64,000 nucleotides of DNA from an uncultured Armatimonadota bacterium (GTDB lineage: Bacteria; Armatimonadota; Fimbriimonadia; Fimbriimonadales; Fimbriimonadaceae): positions 1 to 64,000 of the forward strand of contig CAIYLG010000033.1 in NCBI GenBank assembly GCA_903927025.1. Direction: 5' to 3'. The notes below the pieces were generated by a model. The model did not search any database, had not been told where the DNA came from, and was given only the letters and a program-made list of their open reading frames with translations. Position 1 is the first letter of the stretch, and each line of letters opens with the position of its first letter. This document shows, in pieces, positions 34,653 to 43,206 of the stretch. The translations under genes were made by a program, and so were the position numbers.

Positions 34653-37108
34653 TCACTCTTCTTGCTGGCTGGCTCATCGCCGGTTGTGCTGCTCAGGACC
34701 GCTCGCCGATCGATCAGCCGTACGCCTACCTTTGCGGTGGAGCGTTCTCTGGCACCCCGGTGCCAGAGTCACCGGACCCGCTCGTTTCATACCGTTGGAA
34801 TCGGGTGAAGGCGGACGACCCTCTCCAAGTTTTCGTGCGTCGACCGGTAGCCGTTGTGGCAACTCCGCCTAAAGCTTTTAGAAACACCGACTCGGCGAGG
34901 AAGAGCTCGGCAGACATTACGGTCAAGGATGCAGGCACCCTCCGCCTAGACTTTGGTGCAGAACTTCCCGCTTGGATTGAGTTCGACAGTCCAGATGGTC
35001 CGGGTTCGGTCGAAATGAGCATCGGCGAATCCAGCGAACCGGGCGTGGATAAAACTGCGATGGCAACCAAGCATGGCGGCACCTATCGCCTTGAGCTTAA
35101 CCCGGAGCTGTACGATGGAGTTCGGTTTGCCTGGATCCGATCTTCTAAGCCCCAACAACCGTGGCATATCACCGCGATCCGAGCGATGTGCCAGGTGAAG
35201 CCAGTCAACTATCTCGGCTCGTTCCATTGCAGCGACCCTGAACTCACCAAGATTTGGTATATGGCTGCTTACGGAGTCAAGGCAGCCCTCTGCAAGGACT
35301 ATTTCGGTTCGATTCTGATGGATCGGGGTGATCGCATGTCTTGGACCGGCGATGCCCACCCAACCCAGGCGGCGGCACTGGTGGCGTTCGGCAACTACGA
35401 CTTTGTTCGCCAGAACCTTGAGAGGACGTCCGGGCAGGACAATGGGATCCGAAGCTATTCGCTCTACTGGATTCTCAGCCTCTTGGACTACTACTATTAT
35501 ACTGGCGATGCCGACTTTGTGGAGAAGTGCATACCCACCGCCTGCAAGAAGCTTGACAGTGCCTTTGCAGAGTTCGACAAGAAACCTGGGCTTGGGTTTT
35601 ACGGTTGGGACGAGCGACTTGGTGCTGGGTTTGAGCTCTGGTTCCGGCCGTGTGACGAAGCTCAGCGTGCGTACCGAATGCTGGCAATACGAGCTTGGAG
35701 CGACTTCGCAACAGCGATGGGAACACTTGGACACAAAGACCTGCTGTATAAATATCGGGTCGAGGCTGCCGCTAAAGTGGCGCAACTGACGGCGACTGCC
35801 GATTGGCACAAGGAGTACGGCCCCCACGCGATAGCCGATGCCATTAACACCGGGCGGATGAACCTGGACACGATGGAGAAGGTCTACGAAAGGGAGCTCA
35901 AGGATCGGGTGGATAGGCTCTCCTTTTCTCCGTTCAATGAGTTCTTCATTCTGCAGGCCCTTGCCACTTTGGGCAAATGGGATGAGGCGCTGGATACCAC
36001 CAAAGATATGTGGGGCGGAATGCTGCGATATGGCGGAACCACGCCTTTTGAGGTCTATCGCCCCTCCTGGAACCCGTTTTTGGCGAAGAACGAGCCGGTT
36101 CCAAACACCCAATGTGGCCTTACCAGCCTCTGCCACCCTTGGGGCGCAGGGATCATAAAGTGGCTCAGTGAAAATATTCTCGGTGTCACGCCCACCGCGC
36201 CTGGCTTCAGAACCTTTGATGTGAGGATGGCGTTTGGTTCCAAGCTGAACGACGTTAGCGGTTCCGTTCCCACCCCACACGGCCCGATCCGAGTTTCCTA
36301 CAACCTGGCTGCAGGTAGCGGTGAGCTAGAGGTGCCTCCTCAAAGCGTCGGCAAATTCTTCATCCCAACCGAGGGGCGGGGCATTCGTCGGGTCTGGATG
36401 GATGGGAAGCTTGTGGTCGATCCGGTTCACTTTTCAAAACTCTCTCCGGGCTGGGCGGAGGCGGTGACCGTTCCTTCTCTGCTGCCGGGTATCCACCGCT
36501 TCAAGGTGGAGTATGTCGGCCACCGAAACAAGTCTGTTGACTCTAAACTCGCCTACCAAACGCACCTAATGGCAGTTGACTCGAAGACAAGGGGGAACTG
36601 GGGCGGCATCTACGGTCGAGAGGGTTACGTGCTGTGTGGCGGCAATGGGGTTTTCCAGGACGTTGAACGCCTCCCCTCTTATGTCGATTCGATCGACTTC
36701 TTCAGAGCCTTTCCGAAGAATGGCCGACCGGACACCACGATTTGGGCAGATGCAACTAGTGATGCCCGAGCCCTTGCCTTTACCCACGAGAATCAGATGA
36801 TTCGAAGGGCAGCGAGCGTGTCCAACACAGACCAGACCATGACGGCGACGATTCACCTCAAGTCGCCCAGAAAGGTGAGGATCGCCCTCTACTTTGTGGA
36901 TTGGAACAGGGAAGGGACGAGGTCAGCGGTTGAACTCTTCGATGCGAAGTCCCTGCGCTTGTTGGCACCGGTGAGTCTCGTTTGCGACCATGGGAACGGA
37001 CGGTATCTGATCTATGAAGTTGACCGATCGGTTAAATTTCGATTCGACAAGATTCGCGGAAAGCTTGTCTCACTAAGCGGCATCTTCTTCGACCCCGTGG
37101 GCCGATAG
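34649..37108 (+). CDS. GH78-like alpha-L-rhamnosidase-type protein, secreted
   Basis: An 819-residue protein starting at ATG 34649, which overlaps the preceding stop; the longer frame from 34442 lies inside the upstream gene. The signal MITLLAGWLIAGCAAQ includes IAGC, a possible lipobox. The six-hairpin domain (about 190-570) shows FHCSDPELTKIWYMAAYGVK, LMDRGDRMSWTGDAHPTQ and TSLCHPWGAGIIKWLSENI, parallel to the rhamnosidase part of the preceding gene. The C-terminus (about 640-819) carries a separate module starting VDSKTRGNWGGIYGREGY, which I associate with a module recurring in secreted proteins of soil bacteria. The two genes form one polysaccharide-degrading unit. Confidence 0.78.
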   Translation: MITLLAGWLIAGCAAQDRSPIDQPYAYLCGGAFSGTPVPESPDPLVSYRWNRVKADDPLQVFVRRPVAVVATPPKAFRNTDSARKSSADITVKDAGTLRLDFGAELPAWIEFDSPDGPGSVEMSIGESSEPGVDKTAMATKHGGTYRLELNPELYDGVRFAWIRSSKPQQPWHITAIRAMCQVKPVNYLGSFHCSDPELTKIWYMAAYGVKAALCKDYFGSILMDRGDRMSWTGDAHPTQAAALVAFGNYDFVRQNLERTSGQDNGIRSYSLYWILSLLDYYYYTGDADFVEKCIPTACKKLDSAFAEFDKKPGLGFYGWDERLGAGFELWFRPCDEAQRAYRMLAIRAWSDFATAMGTLGHKDLLYKYRVEAAAKVAQLTATADWHKEYGPHAIADAINTGRMNLDTMEKVYERELKDRVDRLSFSPFNEFFILQALATLGKWDEALDTTKDMWGGMLRYGGTTPFEVYRPSWNPFLAKNEPVPNTQCGLTSLCHPWGAGIIKWLSENILGVTPTAPGFRTFDVRMAFGSKLNDVSGSVPTPHGPIRVSYNLAAGSGELEVPPQSVGKFFIPTEGRGIRRVWMDGKLVVDPVHFSKLSPGWAEAVTVPSLLPGIHRFKVEYVGHRNKSVDSKLAYQTHLMAVDSKTRGNWGGIYGREGYVLCGGNGVFQDVERLPSYVDSIDFFRAFPKNGRPDTTIWADATSDARALAFTHENQMIRRAASVSNTDQTMTATIHLKSPRKVRIALYFVDWNREGTRSAVELFDAKSLRLLAPVSLVCDHGNGRYLIYEVDRSVKFRFDKIRGKLVSLSGIFFDPVGR

Positions 37109-37188
37109 AGCAAGGGCCGTCAGGCGTAATCAGGACACAAAGTCGCCGACTTGATCTCAGCGTCATAGTTGAATAGTCTGAAGCTACT

Positions 37189-39072
37189 TTGACACTCCCT
37201 GCCGTAAGGGATTGGAAGCTTAGTCGTGAGTCGATCATCGCCGCTTTGGCGCTGGTCGCGATCGCTTTGTGTCTGATCCTGCGAGTCGTCGTTCCGTCTG
37301 CTAAAACCTACGGAGGATTTTCTGTATCGGATTGGCCCCTGATCATTGGGTTGGCTTTTGGGGGTACGCCGCTGGTCTACCAGCTGCTCAATCAGGCGCT
37401 CCACAAGGAGTTCGGGTCCGACCTGCTTGCCGGAATCTCCATTGTCACCTCGGTGTTCCTGCATCAGTACCTGGCAGGCACGCTTGTGGTTCTGATGCTG
37501 TCGGGCGGCCAGACGCTTGAGAACTACGCGGTGGGAAGTGCTTCCTCCGTCCTGCAGGCGCTGGCGAAGCGTATGCCATCGGTCGCCCACCTGAAGCAGG
37601 GGGAGAAGGTGGTGGATACGACGGTGGATGCGGTGAAGATTGGCGATCACCTCACCGTGTTTCCTCACGAACTTTGCCCGATTGACGGCTCGGTGGTGGA
37701 GGGGCACGGCACCATGGACGAGTCTTACCTCACCGGTGAGCCGTACCTGATTGAGAAGGCCCCGGGCTCGGAAGTGCTGTCTGGCGCGATCAACGGCGAC
37801 AGCGCGATTGTGATCAGCGCGACCAAGCTCGCGAGCGATTCTCGCTACGCGAAGATCATGGAAGTGATGCGGGCCTCCGCCCAGCGTCGCCCAAGGATGA
37901 GGCGTATCGCCGACCAGCTTGGCGCGATCTACACTCCTCTCGCGGTGACGATTGGTCTTGCGGCATGGGCGGTTTCGCACGATCCGATGCGGTTCCTCGC
38001 CGTACTGGTGATTGCCACCCCCTGCCCACTTCTCATCGGTATCCCAGTGGCCATCATCGGGTCGATCTCCCTTGCCGCCAAGCGCGGCATTGTGATCAAA
38101 GATCCTTCCGTGCTGGAAAAGCTGAGCACATGTCGAGTGATGATCTTTGACAAGACGGGCACGCTCACCTACGGAAAGCCGCTCCTCACGGAAGTCGCCA
38201 TTGCACCGGGATTGACGGAAGACGATGTCCTCATGCTGGTGGCAAGCCTCGAGCGCTACTCCAAGCACCCCTTAGCAGGGGCGATTGTGGAAGCGGCGAA
38301 GGACCGAAAGATTGGGCTCAGGGAAGTCGCCGAGCTTAGCGAGCGACCCGGCCAAGGGCTCACTGGCGTGATTGATGGCCGAAAGGTGATGGTCACTGGA
38401 CGGAGTCAGGTCAACGAAGCGGAACTTGGCGGAAAGTTTGCGCGGGCGGAAGGCGGGTTGGAGTGCATCGTGGTTATCGATGGCACCGTCGCTGGAGTGC
38501 TGCGATTTAGGGATCAGCCGCGAACGGATGGGAAGGCATTCGTCCGACATCTCGATGCAAAGCACCAATTCTCCCGTGTCCTTCTCGTCTCGGGAGACCG
38601 GGATGTCGAGGTGAGAAACCTTGCCTCCCAAGTCGGCATCACAGAGATCTTTGCAAGCCAATCTCCAGAGCAGAAGCTGGACCTGGTGCGGGCAGAAACT
38701 CTGAAGGCAAACACCGTTTTCGTGGGAGATGGCATCAACGATGCCCCCGCCCTCACCGCCGCCACCGTTGGGATCGCGTTCGGCCAAAAGAGCGACATCA
38801 CCTCAGAAGCGGCCGGCGCCGTCGTCATGGACAGCACCCTGGAGCGAGTCGACGAACTCCTCCACATCAGCCACCGCATGCGATCCATCGCCCTTCAGAC
38901 CGCGCTGGGAGGCATGGCCGTCAGCATCATCGGCATGATTATCGCCAGCGTCGGAATTCTCACGCCAGTGGCGGGAGCCGTCAGTCAGGAAGTGATCGAC
39001 GTCCTGGCCGTCCTGAACGCGCTACGCGTCGCGTTTCCGCCGAAGGCGCTTACGGATTACTCAGCTTCCTGA
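37189..39072 (+). CDS. P1B-type metal-transporting ATPase, TPC type
   Basis: A 627-residue P-type ATPase. It has the actuator-domain TGEP (182-185), phosphorylation site DKTGT (321-325), the heavy-metal HP motif in YSKHPLAG and the hinge [10 protein letters not shown]. The membrane metal site reads TPCPLL (277-282). A TPC motif is reported for the P1B-5 (Ni/Fe-type) group, distinct from CPC copper/zinc pumps. No N-terminal HMA domain or His-rich tail is present. The start is TTG 37189. It exports a metal ion across the inner membrane; which one is undecided. It converges on the arsenic genes and overlaps the aquaporin gene end by 12 bases. Confidence 0.87.
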   Translation: MTLPAVRDWKLSRESIIAALALVAIALCLILRVVVPSAKTYGGFSVSDWPLIIGLAFGGTPLVYQLLNQALHKEFGSDLLAGISIVTSVFLHQYLAGTLVVLMLSGGQTLENYAVGSASSVLQALAKRMPSVAHLKQGEKVVDTTVDAVKIGDHLTVFPHELCPIDGSVVEGHGTMDESYLTGEPYLIEKAPGSEVLSGAINGDSAIVISATKLASDSRYAKIMEVMRASAQRRPRMRRIADQLGAIYTPLAVTIGLAAWAVSHDPMRFLAVLVIATPCPLLIGIPVAIIGSISLAAKRGIVIKDPSVLEKLSTCRVMIFDKTGTLTYGKPLLTEVAIAPGLTEDDVLMLVASLERYSKHPLAGAIVEAAKDRKIGLREVAELSERPGQGLTGVIDGRKVMVTGRSQVNEAELGGKFARAEGGLECIVVIDGTVAGVLRFRDQPRTDGKAFVRHLDAKHQFSRVLLVSGDRDVEVRNLASQVGITEIFASQSPEQKLDLVRAETLKANTVFVGDGINDAPALTAATVGIAFGQKSDITSEAAGAVVMDSTLERVDELLHISHRMRSIALQTALGGMAVSIIGMIIASVGILTPVAGAVSQEVIDVLAVLNALRVAFPPKALTDYSAS

Positions 39073-39783
39073 TATCTCTTCCAGCGCCTCCAGGAGCTCA
39101 TTCGGTGCGCCGACGGCGTGCTCGTGGTCGATCCTGATGCGTTCGTAAACCAGAGCGGCGATCACGGCTCCGATGGGAGGAGCGACTAGGTAGAGCCAGT
39201 AGTTGGAGAGGGCTGCGCCGCCAGCGAAGAGGGCTGGGCCCAGGGAGCGCGCGGGGTTCATGGAACCGCCGGTGATCGGTCCGCCGATCAGGACTCCCAC
39301 CACAACCGTCAGGCCGATTGCCAGCGCAGGGACTGCGTTTGAGACTCTGCGATCCGTCGCCACCGCGATGATGACAAGCATGAGGAGGAACGAGATCAGG
39401 ACCTCAGTGCCGAAGTTTCGGGGGATCAGCGAAGGGTCGGCTGGGACGTGGACGCCGGCTCCGCTTTGAAAGAGGATGGAGACGATTCCCGCCGCAACCG
39501 CTCCACCCAGAAACTGAGCCAGCCAATAAGGCACCGTGAACCTCCACGGAAATCGACCAGCGGCGGCAAAGGCGAGGGTGACGGCGGGGTTGAAATGGGC
39601 AGCCGAAATGGGCCCGAGCGTGTAGATCATCGCCAGCACCGAGAGGCCAGATACCAAAGCCGCCGTCAGCAGAGTTGAATCGCCGCTAGGCAGATGCGAG
39701 GTCGCGGAGACAAACACTGGAGCGAACACGATGAAGAACGTGCCGATGAACTCAGCCAACAGGCGCTTGGGAAGTTGGAGCAT
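39061..39783 (-). CDS. Aquaporin/MIP channel in arsenic cluster
   Basis: A 240-residue six-helix channel with both NPA motifs, [12 protein letters not shown] and [13 protein letters not shown]. Glycerol or water channels of this type also pass arsenite. In Sinorhizobium meliloti the ars operon aquaporin AqpS exports arsenite. Here the gene lies directly downstream (six bases) of the phosphoesterase gene and behind arsR, supporting an arsenite or methylarsenical channel role; this is an inference from context. It is the last gene of the run and overlaps the ATPase 3' end. Confidence 0.88.
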   Translation of the reverse strand: MLQLPKRLLAEFIGTFFIVFAPVFVSATSHLPSGDSTLLTAALVSGLSVLAMIYTLGPISAAHFNPAVTLAFAAAGRFPWRFTVPYWLAQFLGGAVAAGIVSILFQSGAGVHVPADPSLIPRNFGTEVLISFLLMLVIIAVATDRRVSNAVPALAIGLTVVVGVLIGGPITGGSMNPARSLGPALFAGGAALSNYWLYLVAPPIGAVIAALVYERIRIDHEHAVGAPNELLEALEEISGS

Positions 39784-39789
39784 GGAAAG

Positions 39790-40545
39790 TTATTCGGCAG
39801 GTGTGACGACATTGCCGCCGGTTCTCAAATACTCGGCGAAATAGCTCGGCAGACCTGCTTCCACGAGGCGAGTGGCTGCAAGTTCCACGTCATAGTCCAG
39901 CCGCACCTGATGCGAGCTCACGGCTTTTCCGTCGAGGGTCAGCACGCAGTAACCCGCGCGAGGGTCACCGTCTTTGGGACGGCCAACGCTTCCGGTATTG
40001 ATAAAGTGGACTCCATTCACTTCTCGGTGGAACGGCACATGGGTGTGGCCGAACACGATGACATCGGCCTCGGCGTCTGCAACGCCTCCGGCGGTGAACT
40101 GCTTCAGGTACCCATCGGATCGGTTCTCAAAGAGGTATTCCGTGGTCTCTCGAGGGGAGCCGTGACACAGAAGGATTCTCAGCCCATCCACTTCAAACCG
40201 AATCTCTCGTGGGAGTTCCTGCAGCCAAGCTTTGTGCTCAGGAGTCGTGTTTTCCCGCGTCCAGAGGAAGGAGACGTTGGACATCTCGATATCAAAAGGC
40301 TTGATGTACTTGCAGCCGCAGTCTTCTCGCTCGAACCCAACGCCCTCATCGTAGTTGCCGAGGATGGTTGGGCATCCCATCGCCATGATCTCGTCCTGAA
40401 CTTCGTTGGGCTGGCTGGCGTAGCCGCCTAAGTCGCCAAGGCAATAGACAGCTTCGAATGCCTGAACTTCGATGTGCCTTCGTACTGCCTGCATTGCAGG
40501 CAGGTTGGCATGGATGTCGCTGAAGATGGCAAATCGGGCAGCCAT
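39790..40545 (-). CDS. Calcineurin-like metallophosphoesterase in arsenic cluster
   Basis: A 251-residue protein starting at ATG 40545, overlapping the arsR stop by one base. The metal motifs are all visible: FSDIHAN (motif I), CLGDLGGY (II), GNYDE (III, with Tyr where His is usual), LLCHGSPRE (IV) and GHTHVPF (V). YfcE/MJ0936-like relatives hydrolyse phosphodiesters. Two Cys sit in EREDCGCKY. Tight coupling to arsR suggests an arsenic-linked function, perhaps hydrolysis of an arsenate-containing or nucleotide product, which is speculative. Confidence 0.88.
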   Translation of the reverse strand: MAARFAIFSDIHANLPAMQAVRRHIEVQAFEAVYCLGDLGGYASQPNEVQDEIMAMGCPTILGNYDEGVGFEREDCGCKYIKPFDIEMSNVSFLWTRENTTPEHKAWLQELPREIRFEVDGLRILLCHGSPRETTEYLFENRSDGYLKQFTAGGVADAEADVIVFGHTHVPFHREVNGVHFINTGSVGRPKDGDPRAGYCVLTLDGKAVSSHQVRLDYDVELAATRLVEAGLPSYFAEYLRTGGNVVTPAE

Positions 40546-40904
40546 CAGCAGCACTCATCCCGTTGTGGCTCGGGTTGGCCGAGGTATTCAGCGAGATGGG
40601 CGACCGTCGGCCTGTTCACGCTACAGATCATGTACTTGCCCTGCTTTTCGACAGAGATGAGGCCCGCATCTTTCAGCTCGTTGAGGTGAAAGGAGATGGT
40701 GGAGGTGATTCGATCCTTCCCAGTAATGTGACAGCACACTTCGCCAAACGAAGGTCCCTGCACGGGCATCACGTCGCCCTCTTCGCCAATTGCGACGTCG
40801 CAACATCTCTCGCGCAAGAAGTCGAAAATCTGCACCCGGGTACGGTCGCCAAGTGCCTTAAACATCTTTGCTCGCGCTGCGGCGATATCCTCAGTGACGA
40901 TCAT
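40545..40904 (-). CDS. arsR: ArsR-family metalloregulator (first copy)
   Basis: A 119-residue winged-helix repressor. The start of the fold is MFKALGDRTRVQIFDFL, and the recognition helix region is TSTISFHLNELKDAGLI. Cys34, Cys35, Cys57, Cys58 and Cys94 and the C-terminal CysCys (118-119) are candidate As(III) ligands. Known ArsR proteins leave DNA when three Cys bind arsenite. A perfect palindrome 21 bases upstream of its start (40926-40945) is a strong candidate operator. It is a paralogue of the regulator at 41891, with a shared arrangement CC...GEVCC. Confidence 0.93.
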   Translation of the reverse strand: MIVTEDIAAARAKMFKALGDRTRVQIFDFLRERCCDVAIGEEGDVMPVQGPSFGEVCCHITGKDRITSTISFHLNELKDAGLISVEKQGKYMICSVNRPTVAHLAEYLGQPEPQRDECC

Positions 40905-40925
40905 GCCCCGAGGATACCGACATTT

Positions 40926-40945
40926 CGATATTCATAGGAATATCG
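40926..40945. promoter_or_regulatory. Candidate ArsR operator upstream of first arsR
   Basis: CGATATTC-ATAG-GAATATCG is a perfect 8+8 palindrome with a four-base spacer, 21 bases upstream of the arsR start at 40904. Its arms match the operator at 42244 apart from central changes. The ATTC...GAAT core resembles known ArsR operators. No biochemical proof. Confidence 0.7.
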
Positions 40946-40951
40946 CTTTGA

Positions 40952-41842
40952 TTAAGGTTTTGCTGCTCTTATGAAGGCACCCATGATCACTCCGTCCAGA
41001 GAGCGCTTCTCCTCTGCAGTCATCGCGGCAACTCCTTTGGGCGCCCATGCTCCCTCAAGGTTCGAAAACTCGTAGCGCCGGGTGGGTTCGATGCTCACGT
41101 CGATGAAGCCGGCAGATTGCAGCCGATGGATGTAGTCGTTCCGCTCCAGCGCACCGGCGACGCATCCCACGTACATTTCCATATCCTTGCGCACAGATTC
41201 CGGCAGAGTGTGTTCCACCACCACGTCCGAGACGGCGAATCGGCCGCCTGGCTTCAGGACTCGAAATGCTTCAGCGAGAACTTGGTCTTTCTCGGCGGAG
41301 AGGTTGATGACGCAGTTGGAGATGATCACATCGACCGAGGCATCGGGGAGGGGGATCTCTTCGATGTGTCCCTTTAGGAAGCGTACGTTTTCGGCGCCTG
41401 CCTCAGCCCTGTTCTTTTCTGCAAGGGCGAGCATCTCGTCAGTCATATCCAGCCCGTAAGCAAACCCGGTTGGGCCAACGCGTCGTGCTGAAAGGAGAAC
41501 GTCGATGCCGCCGCCGCTGCCAAGGTCCAGCACGGTCTCGCCAGGGTTCAGTTGAGCGAGAGCGGTGGGGTTGCCGCAGCCGAGGCTCGCTAGGAGTGCC
41601 GCCTCTGGGATTTCGGAGGCTTCAAGGTCGGAGTAGAGGTTGCTCGTGATTGGATCTTTCACATTGGAGCAGCAAGAAGCTTCTGCATCCTCAGCTCCTC
41701 CGCAACAGGCTGCGGCCGACTGAGCGGCGCCGCCGCAGCAAGATCCACCTTCGCTGTTCAGCACCTTGAGGGCGGCTTCTCCGTATCGCTGGCGAACCAG
41801 TTCACGAACGTCATTGCGATCGGTTAGGTTTTGGTTTGACAT
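40952..41842 (-). CDS. arsM: Arsenite S-adenosylmethionine methyltransferase
   Basis: A 296-residue ArsM. The SAM motif VLDLGSGGGIDVLL starts at 104. The conserved catalytic cysteines are Cys89 (SLGCGNP), Cys177 (SNCVINLS) and Cys227 (VGCVAGAL). It methylates As(III) to methylated, partly volatile forms in the cytoplasm. The N-terminus carries three extra CysCys pairs (35-36, 46-47, 57-58) in a Gly/Ala-rich segment, which is more than the enzyme needs and may gather arsenite. The palindrome at 40926 lies between its end and the next arsR. Upstream, 48 bases away, is the second arsR. Confidence 0.96.
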   Translation of the reverse strand: MSNQNLTDRNDVRELVRQRYGEAALKVLNSEGGSCCGGAAQSAAACCGGAEDAEASCCSNVKDPITSNLYSDLEASEIPEAALLASLGCGNPTALAQLNPGETVLDLGSGGGIDVLLSARRVGPTGFAYGLDMTDEMLALAEKNRAEAGAENVRFLKGHIEEIPLPDASVDVIISNCVINLSAEKDQVLAEAFRVLKPGGRFAVSDVVVEHTLPESVRKDMEMYVGCVAGALERNDYIHRLQSAGFIDVSIEPTRRYEFSNLEGAWAPKGVAAMTAEEKRSLDGVIMGAFIRAAKP

Positions 41843-41890
41843 ATTGATTTCGCTCCATGTTGGATAAGAGATAACTTTGATTCGAAAGAG

Positions 41891-42229
41891 TTATTGAAAA
41901 CGTTGGGATTGCTGGTCGCCGAAATAGGAGGCGAGGTCTGCAATCGCGAAGGGATCGACCGCGCAGACCATATTCTTTCCGCGCCGCTCCATCGTAATGA
42001 GTCCGGCGTTGCGCAACTCTTTGAGATGAAAGCTCATGGTCGAGGAGACCTTCACCGCCCCCGTCACACTGCAGCACACCTCACCGACTGTCGGTCCAGA
42101 GACGGGCCGCACATCGCCGAAGTCGTCAATGGCGATCGGACAGCAACAGCTCCGCAGGAACTCGAAGATCCGCAAGCGGGTGGGATCTCCCAACGCTTTG
42201 AAGATCGCGGCTCTCTGCTGTTTGTCCAT
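41891..42229 (-). CDS. arsR: ArsR-family metalloregulator (second copy)
   Basis: A 112-residue paralogue of the regulator at 40545: AIFKALGDPTRLRIFEFL, then STMSFHLKELRNAGLI. Cysteines are at 28-30 (a CCC run), 52-53 (GEVCC) and 89. It lacks the C-terminal CysCys. It precedes arsM and probably controls it and the gene run behind. Its upstream palindrome (42244-42263) is almost identical to that before the first arsR, implying mutual or common regulation. The start is ATG 42229. Confidence 0.93.
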   Translation of the reverse strand: MDKQQRAAIFKALGDPTRLRIFEFLRSCCCPIAIDDFGDVRPVSGPTVGEVCCSVTGAVKVSSTMSFHLKELRNAGLITMERRGKNMVCAVDPFAIADLASYFGDQQSQRFQ

Positions 42230-42243
42230 TGATCTATTCTACG

Positions 42244-42263
42244 CGATAATTCTAGAAATATCG
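42244..42263. promoter_or_regulatory. Candidate ArsR operator upstream of second arsR
   Basis: CGATAATTCTAGAAATATCG is a 20-base near-palindrome; all but one base pair match (position six against position fifteen). It lies 14 bases before the arsR start at 42229 and 67 bases before the divergent gene, so it could also influence that gene. It shares CGATA, TTC/GAA and TATCG with the site at 40926-40945. Confidence 0.65.
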
Positions 42264-42330
42264 AAATGAAAACCGAATTCGTCGACGCAAAAAGTTGGCA
42301 CAAGCGCTGAATTTGGCTGATAATAGGTTC

Positions 42331-43206
42331 GTGGCCAAGAAGACGGCAGAGCAGTTGAAGCGAGAAATCTATATCGGGATCGGCTATTCTGTGGCCATTC
42401 TCATACCGGTAGCTGTCATCGGCCCGATCTTCTTCACCAGTCAGGGAAAGGATCACCGTGGGGCAGTCCTGAGGTGGGCGAATAACTCGAATCTGATGCG
42501 AGGGAGTGCCGCTCTAGAAGCGGGTGACACACGCCGTGCCAAGGCCTACTCGCAGGCGGTTCTTCAGTTCGCCGGGACAGACAATGGCGCCCAATTGTTG
42601 ATGGCGGATGCGCTGCAAGCCGAAGGGAAGTCGGCCCGAGCTTACGCCATCTATCATCGCTTGGTCTATCCAAATCAAACTTCAAGCAACGACGACGAAC
42701 ATTTGCTCCGCTTTGGGGCCGTGGCGGAGGCTGTAGGGAAGCCGAAGGAGGCGTTGGTCGCCTACCGCCGAGTCATCAACAACTTTTCGTTTTACGTCGA
42801 CAAAGAGGTCGTGAATCCATACTTGGATGGTCAGCCAGAACTAGCTGATGCGCGCGCGGTGGCCAACATGATGCCCGCCGTTCTTTACAAGAGAAAGGGA
42901 TACCTTTTGGCGCTCAGCAAAGCTCTCCACCAATTCCCGAACGATCCTTGTCTTCACTATTTGCATGCCTACATCCTTTCAAGCTTCAGGCATTGGGGCG
43001 AGGCAAAGGAAGAGATCGACCGCGCCGCATCGGAACTTTCTCCCGAAGCGGGAGCTCGTCTCCAATTCGCCGCCGGATCGCGGTTCGGGTTTGACCGCCT
43101 CGACCACGGCTCCCGAGGTGTCATCGACAAGAACGGCAAGTTCACGGTTACCCGATACAAAATGGCGTTGCCGAACCGAGACGTGCCGATCCAAGAAGGC
43201 CGATAG
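42331..43206 (+). CDS. Membrane-anchored TPR-like protein
   Basis: About 291 residues from GTG 42331 (MAKKTAEQLKREIY). One membrane helix is at about 16-35 (IGYSVAILIPVAVIGPIFF), with a C-terminal helical region of TPR-like pairs: MRGSAALEAGDTRRAKAYSQAVLQF, AQLLMADALQAEGKSARAYAIYHRL and RFGAVAEAVGKPKEALVAYRRVI. A longer TTG start (42295) lacks support. It is probably periplasmic or cytoplasmic scaffolding; no family name. It is divergent from the second arsR, so it may share the regulatory region. Followed by a repeat block. Confidence 0.65.
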   Translation: MAKKTAEQLKREIYIGIGYSVAILIPVAVIGPIFFTSQGKDHRGAVLRWANNSNLMRGSAALEAGDTRRAKAYSQAVLQFAGTDNGAQLLMADALQAEGKSARAYAIYHRLVYPNQTSSNDDEHLLRFGAVAEAVGKPKEALVAYRRVINNFSFYVDKEVVNPYLDGQPELADARAVANMMPAVLYKRKGYLLALSKALHQFPNDPCLHYLHAYILSSFRHWGEAKEEIDRAASELSPEAGARLQFAAGSRFGFDRLDHGSRGVIDKNGKFTVTRYKMALPNRDVPIQEGR

